In this document: piece after piece, positions 1 to 7,825 of the stretch
How the letters are laid out: the number at the start of each line of letters is the position of its first letter
Numbering within the stretch: position 1 is the first letter of the stretch
NCBI RefSeq assembly: GCF_013372625.1
Contig: NZ_JABXFD010000147.1
Location: forward strand, 1-41,674
Length of the DNA: 41,674 nucleotides
Source: Actinomadura sp. BRA 177
GTDB lineage: Bacteria; Actinomycetota; Actinomycetes; Streptosporangiales; Streptosporangiaceae
Direction: 5' to 3'
Made by a program: the position numbers and the translations under genes
Notes under the pieces: model-generated
The model's input: the letters and a program-made list of their open reading frames with translations, nothing else
The model's database searches: none
Told to the model about the DNA's origin: nothing

Positions 1-180
1 CGTCGATCTCGCGTACACGTACTCGTTCTGCCACCCGGACAGGGTGACGGCCACACGGCGCCGGGCACAGCCTCAAGACGGCGTGTCACATCACAACAGG
101 GCGAACGTTGCCTGCTACGGCACTAGCCGACCGTATCCGGATCGATCGGGCCACCCCAGCCGGTAGCGAACACGTACCCG

Positions 181-720
181 TCATCGCCGCCCCGTCATCG
201 CCGCCCCGTCATTTCTCGCCGACGAGGAGCTTTCAGCCGCTTGGGCCTTGTGGTGACCCTGGAGCACGGTCACGGTCTCATCATCGATGCTGAGGACGCG
301 GGACCGCCCGCTCTTGGTCGCCCCCTCGATGTGTGCGCCGGCGACGACGCCCGTAGACCCGCTGATCGTGATCTGTTTTGCGTCCAAGCCGATGTTCGAC
401 CACCGCAGGTTGAGCAGCTCCCCGCGCCGCGCGCCCGTGTACGCGGCCAGGTGGTAGAAGGCGAACAGCCGATGCCAACGTATGGCCCCAAGGATGGCGC
501 GGAGTTGCATGGCCGTCCAGACCGCGCCCGGTTCGTTAAGCACTGCCTTCGGCCGCTTAGCCCGCTCGCCGGGTTGGACGGTATGAACTCGTCGACAAGG
601 ACGGCGTCACCGAACGCCTTGCGGAGGATGGCGTGCGTTCGCCGGACGGTCGAGATGCCCAGCGCCTTGCCGCCCCCCCACCCGTCCGAAGGCCGAGGTA
701 GAGCTTGGTGAACGGTTCAG
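181..720 (-). pseudogene. Decayed tyrosine-recombinase (phage-type integrase) remnant
   Basis: The clearest stretch, 181-543, reads in one frame and contains AAYTGARRGELLNLRW, the box I region of the tyrosine-recombinase catalytic domain with its first catalytic Arg. Upstream of it, an Arg/Lys-rich segment (KALGISTVRRTHAILRKAF) typical of the core-binding domain lies in other frames: one shift falls near 560-565, between NPAS and the continuation into VLNEPGAVW, and another near the G run around 675-680. The C-terminal half, which should carry the H-x-x-R box and catalytic Tyr, is missing: after VLQGHHKAQAAE the frame degrades and stops at 181. The gene cannot encode an active recombinase. 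It probably marks an old integrated element. No tRNA or attachment site is visible next to it. Confidence 0.75.
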
Positions 721-819
721 TCGCCCACCCGCCGCCTCGCGACGGCAATGGGCGGCGTTGGTCGGCCGGGACGGACCAGCCCCTTTGACGTCAGTGGTGT
801 CGTTCCCGCAGTCCCGCCG

Positions 820-1398
820 CTAGGGGAGGATGTTGGGGTCGCATGGGGGGAGGCTGGTCGTCATGCCGGCGGTGATCGCCCAGCGTTCGTGGTCGCGCCA
901 GACGCCGCCGATGTTGATGAACTCCGGGGAGAATCCCTCGCGGCGGAAGCCGAGGCGCTGGACGAGGCGGCGGGACGGTTCGTTTCCCGGCTGGATGTCC
1001 GCCTCGACCCGGTGCAGGCCGAGAGGGCCGAACGCGTACAGAACGGTCAGGCCGATGCCCTCCGTCATGAAACCTCGGCCGGTGCTCGGGGCGAAGGCGG
1101 CGAAACCCAGGACGGCGCGGTCGTACGGCCCGCGGACGATGCCGGTGAGGGTGGCGTGACCTGCGATGGCCCCCGTGTCGACGCGTTTTATCAGCAGCGC
1201 CTCGCCGGCCGTCGGATCGGAGAAATGGCCCAGGTACTCGCGGAACATCAGTGCGTCGGTCGGCGTCCGGACCCAGTCCGCATGTAATTCGGCGCTCTGT
1301 TCGGCGAGCTGGAGGAATTCGTCCTCGTCCGCCGCCCGCATCCGGCGCAGCATCACGCGACAGCCCACAATGCCTCCGTCCCTGGCTCCATTGCCCAT
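820..1398 (-). CDS. GNAT-family N-acetyltransferase (RimJ/RimL-like)
   Basis: This is a protein of about 192 residues if it starts at the ATG at 1398 (MGNGARDGG); the frame is open further upstream, but that extension is Arg/Gly-rich and has no family resemblance. It has the fold signature of ribosomal-protein or small-molecule acetyltransferases: an N-terminal LRRMRAADEDEF strand-helix, the acetyl-CoA loop near STGRGFMTEGI (R/Q-x-x-G-x-A/G type), and the C-terminal block LGLHRVEADIQPGNEPSRRL followed by LGFRREG, the classic RimJ/RimL ending that holds the cofactor. The substrate cannot be read from sequence. It stands alone on the minus strand between the integrase remnant and a repeat-bearing gap. 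An N-terminal protein acetyltransferase or a detoxifying enzyme are both possible. Confidence 0.88.
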   Translation of the reverse strand: MGNGARDGGIVGCRVMLRRMRAADEDEFLQLAEQSAELHADWVRTPTDALMFREYLGHFSDPTAGEALLIKRVDTGAIAGHATLTGIVRGPYDRAVLGFAAFAPSTGRGFMTEGIGLTVLYAFGPLGLHRVEADIQPGNEPSRRLVQRLGFRREGFSPEFINIGGVWRDHERWAITAGMTTSLPPCDPNILP

Positions 1399-1634
1399 GG
1401 ACCGTTCTCGCCAAAGCCCAGACTGCCCCACCCACCCCACGCACCGCACTCTCCCCGCAGTCACGTCTACGGGACGCCCCCGCCCCGGCCACCTACCCGC
1501 TGACGGCGGCGCCGCCATCCCGGGCCGACGACCTCCAGCCCGACGCGATCACTTTGATCGCCTCGGAGCGGACAGCCTGCACACCCTCCTTGCCGATCAG
1601 CCAAGCCGTCTTGCGGTGAGCAGCGCGCGGCGGC

Positions 1635-1714
1635 GGGCCGCGATGACTTCGGGCCGCGACGACTACGGGCAACGACGACTACGGGCCGCGACGTCTACGG
1701 GCAACGACGACTTC
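1635..1714. repeat. Five tandem copies of a 16-bp repeat
   Basis: Five consecutive 16-bp units follow the pattern GGGCCGCGACGACTAC, beginning at 1635, 1651, 1667, 1683 and 1699. Units differ at few positions: CCGCG alternates with CAACG (units 3 and 5), and the ending varies between TTC and TAC. The period is not a multiple of three and no convincing gene covers it, so it is a non-coding minisatellite. It lies in the 468-bp gap (1399-1866) between the acetyltransferase and MarR genes; I see nothing else in that gap. Confidence 0.85.
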
Positions 1715-1866
1715 AGGTTGCTTCGGCTGGACGAGTGCATGACAGACCGCTGATCCGCGCGCCACGCCCCCGTCCCCGATCCGTGCTCCCGTGGATTCGT
1801 CAGGTCCGTGGGGCAATCGGGTTCGTCGGCGGTAGGAGAACGCGCACTCAGAACTAAAGGCGTCGG

Positions 1867-2313
1867 TCAAGTTCCGTGGGGGGGCGGCTGGGAGGCGGTG
1901 GGCGTCAGGTTTTCGGCGAGGATCGTGAGGTGGGTCTCTCGAGCCTCGGCGTGGCGGCGGCGGCCGGCTTCGGTGATCTGGACGAAGACGCCGCGGCGGT
2001 CGTCCTTGCATAGGTCGCGTGTGACGTAGCCGTGTTTCTCCAGGCGGGCGACGGTGCGGGACAAGGCGCTCTGGCTGAGGTACATCGCGGCGGCGATCTC
2101 TTGCATGCGGCGCTTCTCACAGTCGAGATCGACCAGGCGGTCGAGCGTCTCGTATTCGCTCATGCTCAGGCCGTGGGCGTCCTGCAGGGCGCGGTCCAGA
2201 GCGCACGCGACCGTGTTGTAGCAGGTCGCCAGCTCGCGCCAGTGGTCGACCAGGGCAACCTTCGCCTCCATGGCGCGGATCGTACCATGCGCGCGCATCA
2301 GATGCATCGGCAT
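1867..2313 (-). CDS. MarR-family transcriptional regulator
   Basis: This 148-residue winged-helix regulator most likely represses the divergently transcribed exporter that begins 33 bp away. Visible MarR features are the N-terminal dimerisation helix, SMSEYETLDRLVD, the helix-turn-helix with recognition helix around YLSQSALSRTVARLEKHGYV, and the wing LCKDDRRGVFVQITEAG with the conserved D-x-R. The start at 2313 is supported by AAGGA five bases upstream (minus strand); an internal ATG at 2271 (MEAKV) would match the usual family N-terminus and would put the palindrome at 2295-2308 outside the gene. MarR proteins typically sense phenolic or aromatic compounds and regulate a neighbouring efflux pump, but the ligand here is unknown. 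Confidence 0.9.
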   Translation of the reverse strand: MPMHLMRAHGTIRAMEAKVALVDHWRELATCYNTVACALDRALQDAHGLSMSEYETLDRLVDLDCEKRRMQEIAAAMYLSQSALSRTVARLEKHGYVTRDLCKDDRRGVFVQITEAGRRRHAEARETHLTILAENLTPTASQPPPHGT

Positions 2314-2352
2314 TAAATTCCTTCGAAATTAGTGCGTGGACATTTGATGCAT
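2295..2352. promoter_or_regulatory. Candidate MarR operator region between marR and the MFS gene
   Basis: GCATCAGATGC (2295-2305) is a perfect inverted repeat with a one-base centre, overlapped by the palindrome GATGCATC (2301-2308). The core GATGCAT occurs again at 2346-2352, directly over the ATG proposed for the exporter. Such paired sites over a divergent promoter fit a self-regulating MarR protein controlling both genes. Binding is inferred only from position and symmetry. Confidence 0.45.
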
Positions 2353-3825
2353 GTGCATGTACTGTCCTCCGGCGTGGCTATCACCGACACCTCACCTGTC
2401 TCCACCGTCCGTCCGCCGGCGGCCGAGCGCGCGCCGGCCGAACAGATCTGGACTCCCCGGTTGTGGGGGATCCTTGCGGTCCTGTGCGCCGTGATGTTCC
2501 TCGACGGGCTCGACGTCTCGATGGTGGGCGTCGCGCTGCCGTCGATAGGCACCGAGCTGGGCCTCACCACCACGTCACTGCAGTGGATCGTGAACGGGTA
2601 CGTCCTTGGCTACGGCGGCTTGCTCCTCCTCGGCGGACGCACCGCCGACCTGCTCGGACGCCGCCGGGTCTTCCTCACCGCGCTGGCCGTGTTCGCCGCC
2701 GCGTCCCTGGTGGGCGGACTGGTGAACGACGGCACGCTGCTGATCGTCACCCGCTTCGTCAAGGGGCTCGCCGCCGCGTTCACCGCGCCCACCGCCCTGT
2801 CCATCCTGACCACGTCCTTCCATGAGGGGCCCGCGCGTAACCGGGCGTTGTCGGTGTTCTCCGTCTTTGGGGCCAGCGGCTACTCATCGGGGCTGATCCT
2901 GGGCGGGTTGCTGACCAGCTTCGGATGGCGTTGGACGTTCCTGACGCCCGTCCCGCTCGCGGTGATCGCCCTTGTCGCGGGCATCGTGCTGATCCCGCGG
3001 GACAGGCCGGCGGCCGGTGGCGGCCACGACCTCGTTGGCGCGGTGACGCTCACCGGCGGCATGCTGCTCGCCGTCTACACCGTGGTCTCGGCGCCCGACC
3101 GCGGCTGGCTCGACCCCGTTACCCTCGGGTCCGTCGCGCTCGCGATCGCCCTGCTGATCGGCTTCCTCGTCACCGAGAACAAGGTGCGGCACCCGCTGAT
3201 CCGGCTCGGCATCCTGCGGATCGGCTCCATCGTCCGCGCCAACCTGAGCATCGTCGCGCTGTTCGGGTCGTACCTCAGCTTCCAGTTCATGATGACGCTC
3301 TACCTGCAGGACGTCCTGCACTGGTCGCCGCTGAAGATGGCGATGGGACTGCTGCCCGCCGGGCTTCTCGTCGCCTTCGGCTCCCCTTTCGTCGGACGCC
3401 TGATCGACCGGTACGGGACGCCCCGCCTGATCATCAGTTCCATGACGTCCCTCAGCCTGGGCTACGGCTGGTTCCTGGCCACGGCAGGGAACGCGCCGCA
3501 CTACGTGTTCACGATCCTGCCGACGATGCTGCTGCTGGGCGGCGGGTTCGCGTTCGGGTTCAGCTCGATCATGGCGCAGGCCACGGACGGCATCGACGAC
3601 TCCGAGCAGGGCCTGGCCTCCGGCCTCGTCCAGACCTCGGGCCAGGTGGGTGCCGCCCTCGTCCTCGCCGTCGTCACCGCCCTGGTCGCCGGCGGCACGG
3701 CCGCCGGCGGTGACGGCTTCGCCGAATTCCACCCGGGCGTCAACCTGGTCAGCGCCGTCGCCGTCATCGGCCTGACCCTGAACCTGATCCCCCTGCTGCG
3801 CCGCTACCACCCCCAACACACCTGA
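2347..3825 (+). CDS. MFS drug exporter, DHA2 family (EmrB/QacA type)
   Basis: This proton-driven exporter has about 492 residues and 14 predicted membrane helices, the size and topology of the DHA2 drug:H+ antiporters. The first helix carries LDGLDVSMVGVALPSIG (motif D1 of the 14-TM family), followed by LQWIVNGYVLGYGGLLLLGG and the loop 2-3 motif A as GRTADLLGRRR. A further motif-C-like region is seen at GASGYSSGLILGG. The GTG at 2332 is also in frame, but the ATG at 2347 has GGA six bases upstream. It diverges from a MarR regulator, which suggests export of a toxic small molecule that the regulator senses. The substrate cannot be assigned. Confidence 0.92.
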   Translation: MHVHVLSSGVAITDTSPVSTVRPPAAERAPAEQIWTPRLWGILAVLCAVMFLDGLDVSMVGVALPSIGTELGLTTTSLQWIVNGYVLGYGGLLLLGGRTADLLGRRRVFLTALAVFAAASLVGGLVNDGTLLIVTRFVKGLAAAFTAPTALSILTTSFHEGPARNRALSVFSVFGASGYSSGLILGGLLTSFGWRWTFLTPVPLAVIALVAGIVLIPRDRPAAGGGHDLVGAVTLTGGMLLAVYTVVSAPDRGWLDPVTLGSVALAIALLIGFLVTENKVRHPLIRLGILRIGSIVRANLSIVALFGSYLSFQFMMTLYLQDVLHWSPLKMAMGLLPAGLLVAFGSPFVGRLIDRYGTPRLIISSMTSLSLGYGWFLATAGNAPHYVFTILPTMLLLGGGFAFGFSSIMAQATDGIDDSEQGLASGLVQTSGQVGAALVLAVVTALVAGGTAAGGDGFAEFHPGVNLVSAVAVIGLTLNLIPLLRRYHPQHT

Positions 3826-3839
3826 TCACCCCTCTCAGC

Positions 3840-3875
3840 TGCGGGAGGAGCGGCACCCGAGGTCGCTCCCCCGCA
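3840..3875. terminator. Stem-loop after the MFS gene
   Basis: TGCGGG-A-GGAGCG pairs with CGCTCC-CCCGCA (one bulged A, 11-nt loop), starting 15 bp after the MFS stop. There is no T run, as is usual in high-GC actinomycetes. It is a plausible terminator for the MFS transcript. Confidence 0.5.
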
Positions 3876-3896
3876 CCGCACTCAGCCTCCGCCGCC

Positions 3897-4010
3897 GCTC
3901 GAACGCGACAACCCGGCGCACTTGCCTGCCGCTCGCGTCCGCTCACCGTGGGCGCTCGAACGTGGGGGCTCGGCGTACTCGTCTGCCGCCCGCGCTCAGC
4001 CACCGAATCC
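3897..4010. repeat. Two degenerate copies of a 57-bp repeat
   Basis: GCTCGAACG occurs at 3897-3905 and 3954-3962. The sequence after each stays alignable for about 50 bp through CGGCG-ACT-G-CTGCCGC-CGCG and CTCA-C-CCG, with several substitutions and a small gap. The repeat lies in the 359-bp space between two convergent genes (MFS and VIT/VWA). I see no gene there. Confidence 0.5.
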
Positions 4011-4184
4011 CTTCTCGTTCTGCGGGAGAGTGTCGTCTGAGGCTGTTGCCTCGGGCGATGCCTTCTAGCTCGCTGGTGGTACGTGTGCGTGGTTTGGTGG
4101 CCGGTTGCCGTCCGTGGCGTGGGGGCGGCTTCTTCGGAGGCCGTCCCGCGTTTTGCTTGCATGGTGAGGGGCGCCCGGAGGGTG

Positions 4185-6527
4185 CTACTTGGGGCGTTTC
4201 CAGAAGGGGCGGCGGGGCGGGGTTTCTTCTGTGAAGTCGGTCAGGACCTCTAGGGCGCGGGTCCATTGGTCGTTGATGGTGTTCTGGTCCGAGGTGGGCT
4301 GGAGCCGGCGCAGGTCGTCGCGGAGGGTCGCCAGGGGGGTGGCGTCCAGGTACTCGGCCTCCATGCGTTGGACGATCGAGTCCAGGATGGGGAGGAGTTC
4401 GTCCAGCAGGTGGTGGACGCGCTGGTCCGCCGGGATCTGGCGGAGGCGGTCGAGGACGTTGGACAGTTCTGTCTGGAAGCCCGTGAGGGCGGGGACGCTG
4501 CGGGCTCGGCGTGGGGTCGGGCCTCGTCCGGCCGGTGTGCCGAGAGGGCGGCCGGAGGCTGGTGCCGGAGGGCTGCCGGCGCGCTTGGGGGAGGCGCCCG
4601 GTGGGGGTGCGAAGGGAGCCGGGGCGGCCGAGAACGCGGCATGTGCTGCCCGCAGGGCCGCCGCGGCCGTCGCCCAGCCTCGGGGGGACTCCACTGGTTG
4701 GACGACCTGGTGCGGGGTTTGTCCGTCGGTCGCCACTCGGCTGTCCACGGCCACGAATGCGGTGAAGCGGCAGAGGACGCCGAAGCGGAGTGACGTCTGG
4801 ACGATGCGTTGCTCCAGGTCGTCGGCGCCTCCGACCGCGTAGCGGTCTTCGAGGTCCCGCAGGTGGGCGCGGACCCAGATGGAGGTGGCGGCGCGGCTGG
4901 TGGAGACGATGCCGGTGGCGTGCTGCTCCCAGGGCGTCCCGTCGGACGTGGTGCCTCGGACGGAGAGTGCGCCGGACGGGGAGCCGCGGAAGCGGCCGGC
5001 GATCACCAGGGGCACGCCGGGGAACAGCGCGCCCAGGCGGGCCGGGGCCACCGAGCCCGGGATCACTTCCAGGCCGTCGACGTGCAGGGTGAGGCCGGTC
5101 GCGAGCGGGGCGGCGATCCGGTGGTGGATGTGTTCCATCGCCTCGTCGAGACGGTCCTCGGACTCGACGAACTCGCTGCGTCCCCGGCCGATGGAGGCGA
5201 GCCGGTTCAGGAAGCCGGCGTTGACGGCCTGGTCGATGCCGACGGTGTGGACGCGGACGCCGTGGAGCCGCGGTTCCAGGTGGGCGAGGAGTTGGTCTTC
5301 GTTGCCGACCTGCCCGTCGGTGATGAGGACGAGCACCCGGTCACGCGCGGAGTCGGCGAGGAGGCGGCAGCCTTCGTCGAGCGGGGCGAGCATCTCCGTG
5401 CCGCCGCGCGCGTCCAGCGTCGCCAGGTGCTCGACGGCGCGGAACCGGTTGCGGTCGGTGCCGTCGGCCAGGCCGGTGCCGAGATCGCGGGGGCGTTCGA
5501 TGACGTTGTCGAAGGACAGGACGGCGAACCGGTCCTCGCCGCGGAGCGTGTCGACGATGCGGGCGGCGGCGCGGCGGGCGGCGACCATCTTCCAGCCGTG
5601 CATGCTGCCAGAGCGGTCGAGGACGAGGACCACGTCCCGCGGGCTCGGTCTGGCGTCGCCGGAGGGCAGTACGGTCAGGTTGAACGTCCCCTCCTCTTCG
5701 GACTCGTCCGGGACCAGGGAGAGGGCCGCGGTCTCGTGCGGGGCGAAGCCGAGGCGCAGGATGAAGTCGCGGTCGAGTCGCTCTCCCGGTTGCAGGCGCA
5801 CGGTGGTGCGTTCGCCGGTGCCCTCTTCGCTCACCACGTGGAGCGCGGATCGGATCTCGGTCAGGGGGAGCCCGGCCGGATCGATGTCGGCGGTGATGGA
5901 CAGGCGCACCGGATTGGGGAAGCCGGGCAGGAGGACGGGCGGGCTGATCCGGGACGCGTCCGGTACGGCGTCGGTGTCGTCCGCCACCCCGGAGCCCGCG
6001 CGTTCACCGTCCAAGGGGGCGCCCGGGATGTAGCGGGGGGCCACCACGAGCGGGAAGCGGAACGTCGCGCTGGAGGCTGATTCGTGCGGCAGCGGCTGGT
6101 CGAGCGTCAGCCTGATGGTCACCCGTTCGCCCGGCAGGATGTTGCCGACCCGCATGGTGAACACGTCCGGGCGGTCTTCCTCGGCGATCGCGGCGCGTTG
6201 GCCTGCGGCGATGGCGGCGTCGTAGTCCTGTCGCGCCTCGGCGCGCTCCTTCAGCGTCCCCTCGATCACCCGGTCCGCGGCCTCCATGCGCAGCGCGATC
6301 ACGGCCGCGCGGTCGGGGAGCGGGAAGATGTAGGTGGCTTCGAGCGGCGTGTCGAACGGGTTGCGGAAGCCCTGGACGACCTCGATTCCGGCGGCGAGGC
6401 CGGTGATGGACGCGTGCACGTCGACGGAGTCGAGCGGCAGGTTGCCCTTGTCGGTGCTGAGCGCGCCGAGCCCGCGGTCGGATACCGGGGGTTCGGTCTC
6501 GGGTAGTGGCAGGATGCGCACGGTCAC
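4185..6527 (-). CDS. VIT domain and von Willebrand factor A domain protein
   Basis: This 780-residue protein resembles inter-alpha-trypsin-inhibitor heavy chains. An N-terminal VIT domain covers about residues 30-165 (VVQGFRNPFDTPLEATYIFPLPDRAAV). A VWA domain covers about 297-470 with a complete MIDAS metal site: D304-x-S306-x-S308, T377 in GGTEM, and D404 in TDGQ. A Pro/Ala/Arg-rich linker spans about 645-690, followed by a Leu/Arg-rich helical tail. There is no signal peptide or membrane helix, so it is probably cytoplasmic, despite the secreted eukaryotic relatives. The intact MIDAS predicts divalent-metal-dependent protein binding. Its ATG overlaps the stop of the upstream MerR gene by 4 bp, so the two are translationally coupled. 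The biological role is unknown. Confidence 0.9.
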   Translation of the reverse strand: MTVRILPLPETEPPVSDRGLGALSTDKGNLPLDSVDVHASITGLAAGIEVVQGFRNPFDTPLEATYIFPLPDRAAVIALRMEAADRVIEGTLKERAEARQDYDAAIAAGQRAAIAEEDRPDVFTMRVGNILPGERVTIRLTLDQPLPHESASSATFRFPLVVAPRYIPGAPLDGERAGSGVADDTDAVPDASRISPPVLLPGFPNPVRLSITADIDPAGLPLTEIRSALHVVSEEGTGERTTVRLQPGERLDRDFILRLGFAPHETAALSLVPDESEEEGTFNLTVLPSGDARPSPRDVVLVLDRSGSMHGWKMVAARRAAARIVDTLRGEDRFAVLSFDNVIERPRDLGTGLADGTDRNRFRAVEHLATLDARGGTEMLAPLDEGCRLLADSARDRVLVLITDGQVGNEDQLLAHLEPRLHGVRVHTVGIDQAVNAGFLNRLASIGRGRSEFVESEDRLDEAMEHIHHRIAAPLATGLTLHVDGLEVIPGSVAPARLGALFPGVPLVIAGRFRGSPSGALSVRGTTSDGTPWEQHATGIVSTSRAATSIWVRAHLRDLEDRYAVGGADDLEQRIVQTSLRFGVLCRFTAFVAVDSRVATDGQTPHQVVQPVESPRGWATAAAALRAAHAAFSAAPAPFAPPPGASPKRAGSPPAPASGRPLGTPAGRGPTPRRARSVPALTGFQTELSNVLDRLRQIPADQRVHHLLDELLPILDSIVQRMEAEYLDATPLATLRDDLRRLQPTSDQNTINDQWTRALEVLTDFTEETPPRRPFWKRPK

Positions 6528-7447
6528 GGAGACCTCCGGGAGTGAGCTGCGGGCGGATGTGCGGGGCTTTCGGCGGGGGTGAGGAGGCCGCGCCGGCGTA
6601 GCTCGTCGAGCAGCGGCCGTGCGGCGGTGTCGATCGCGGCGAGGTCGTCGTCGCTCAGGGCGGGACCGTCCAGGAGGAGTGTGAGGCTGGACGTGAGCCG
6701 GACCCCTTGGACGACCGGGGGAAGCGGCCTGCCGTAGTCGGCGGAGACGGTCGCCCTGTCGTACGACACATCGGGCCGGGCAGCCCAGAAATTGGTCCGC
6801 TCGCCGGCCCCGACATCCGCCGGTGCGCCCGCGGGCTCGGTGAATTCCGCGGCCACCCCTGATCCGCCGACGCGGCCAGTGGAATCTTCTGAAGCCGAGG
6901 AGCCCGATCGGGGGTCGGTTGTGGGTGTGCCTTCCGGGGGGTGGGCCCGGGCGGTGACGCTCTCCTGAGGCGGGGAGTCCACCGGAGGCTCGATGGTGCT
7001 CGCGTCTTCCGAGTCGAGGGCTTTGGCGGCGGCTCCTGCCGGGCTCGTGGTGTTCGCGTCTTCAGGGTTGTGGGCTGTGGTTCCTTCCCAGGCCGGGGGG
7101 CTCTCCGGTGCCTCGGTGGTGTGGGAGACCGATCGGGGGAGGGCGGCTATTCGGGTGAGGGTGTCGTTGGTGGCGGCGGTGAGTTCCAGTTGGATCTCCG
7201 CGATCGAGCGGCCCTCGGCCTGGCGGCGTTTCACCGCGACCAGTTGGAGCAGGTGGCGGGGCCCGTACAGGGCGGTGCGGCCGCGGCGGGCGAGCGGCGG
7301 GTCGACCAGGCCGATCGTGGTGTACCAGCGGATCAGCCGGGTGTTCGGAACATCGCGCACCCGGCCGTTGACCTGCGCGGCTCCGTCCGCCGCGAGGGCG
7401 GCGGCGGCGCGTTCCGCCAGCTCGCCGATCGTCCAGGTACCGTCCAT
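6524..7447 (-). CDS. MerR-type helix-turn-helix regulator with long C-terminal extension
   Basis: The N-terminal ~80 residues form a MerR winged helix: WTIGELAERAA, then TRLIRWYTTIGLVDPPLARRG and LYGPRHLLQLVAVKRRQAEG, with SIAEIQLEL beginning the dimerisation helix. The remaining two thirds are low-complexity (Pro/Ser/Thr/Glu-rich, about residues 105-215) and then a block of about 75 residues (RPDVSYDRATVSADYGRPL onward) that may sense a ligand or contact its VWA partner; I recognise no known effector domain. Total length is 307 residues, longer than a typical MerR protein. It is the first gene of a two-gene operon with the VIT/VWA gene, and a perfect inverted repeat sits 10 bp upstream of its start, so autoregulation is likely. 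Confidence 0.85.
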   Translation of the reverse strand: MDGTWTIGELAERAAAALAADGAAQVNGRVRDVPNTRLIRWYTTIGLVDPPLARRGRTALYGPRHLLQLVAVKRRQAEGRSIAEIQLELTAATNDTLTRIAALPRSVSHTTEAPESPPAWEGTTAHNPEDANTTSPAGAAAKALDSEDASTIEPPVDSPPQESVTARAHPPEGTPTTDPRSGSSASEDSTGRVGGSGVAAEFTEPAGAPADVGAGERTNFWAARPDVSYDRATVSADYGRPLPPVVQGVRLTSSLTLLLDGPALSDDDLAAIDTAARPLLDELRRRGLLTPAESPAHPPAAHSRRSP

Positions 7448-7452
7448 GCCTC

Positions 7453-7483
7453 GATGGTGACACTGTCATCGTGACAGTGTCAA
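7453..7483 (-). promoter_or_regulatory. MerR-type operator and promoter for the VIT/VWA operon
   Basis: A perfect inverted repeat, TGACACTGTCA and TGACAGTGTCA separated by 3 nt, occupies 7458-7482. Read on the minus strand, TTGACA (7483-7478) is a consensus -35 and overlaps the repeat. The best -10, CACCAT (7459-7454), lies 18 bp further on, so the operator fills the spacer, as in known MerR promoters. A transcript would then start at or very near the ATG at 7447 and be leaderless. The promoter calls are inference; the inverted repeat is seen directly. Confidence 0.75.
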
Positions 7484-7825
7484 GCTGGCGTCGTTGATCG
7501 CGTCGAAAAAGTCCCGCCGGGTGGTTCGCTGGTGGTGATGCGGCCGGCTGGCTCGGGGTCCGGGCGATCATGGGAATGGCCTCCTCGGAATGAGTGAGGC
7601 CGAATTTGGCCATTCACTACGCGTTGTGTCTCGATCGCTCATCGCCATGACGCCCTGGTCAATCAAGCGTGCGATACTTGCAGTACCTCGGCCAAATCGC
7701 TCAAAGCTCCTAATCAGGACACTCCGTGAGAGTTGACCAGATAGCGCAAGAATGGTGTTCGGTATCCGTGTTGGATCTTCTGAATTGGCCAGTAAAGAAC
7801 GCCGGGAGCCTTTACCTTTTCTGGT
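7484..7825 (+). other. Intergenic region upstream of the sigma-fusion gene
   Basis: No gene is supported in these ~340 bp, and the base composition is visibly less GC-rich than its neighbours. A nested inverted repeat is present: GAATGGCC (7574-7581) with GGCCATTC (7608-7615), and GGCCTC/GAGGCC inside it. A possible promoter for the downstream gene is TTGGAT (7771-7776) and TAAAGA (7793-7798) with 16-bp spacing, about 30 bp before the ATG at 7826; this is a weak match. Confidence 0.35.

Noticed and set aside
1..180. tRNA or attachment site next to the integrase relic
   Set aside because: No cloverleaf could be drawn on either strand, and no direct repeat matching the other end of an element is visible.
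1635..1714. CRISPR-like array
   Set aside because: The units are directly adjacent with no unique spacers, and no cas gene is present.
4809..6080. 423-codon open frame antisense to the VIT/VWA gene
   Set aside because: Artefact of high GC at third codon positions; Gly/Asp/Val-rich, and the VIT/VWA motifs on the other strand are clear.
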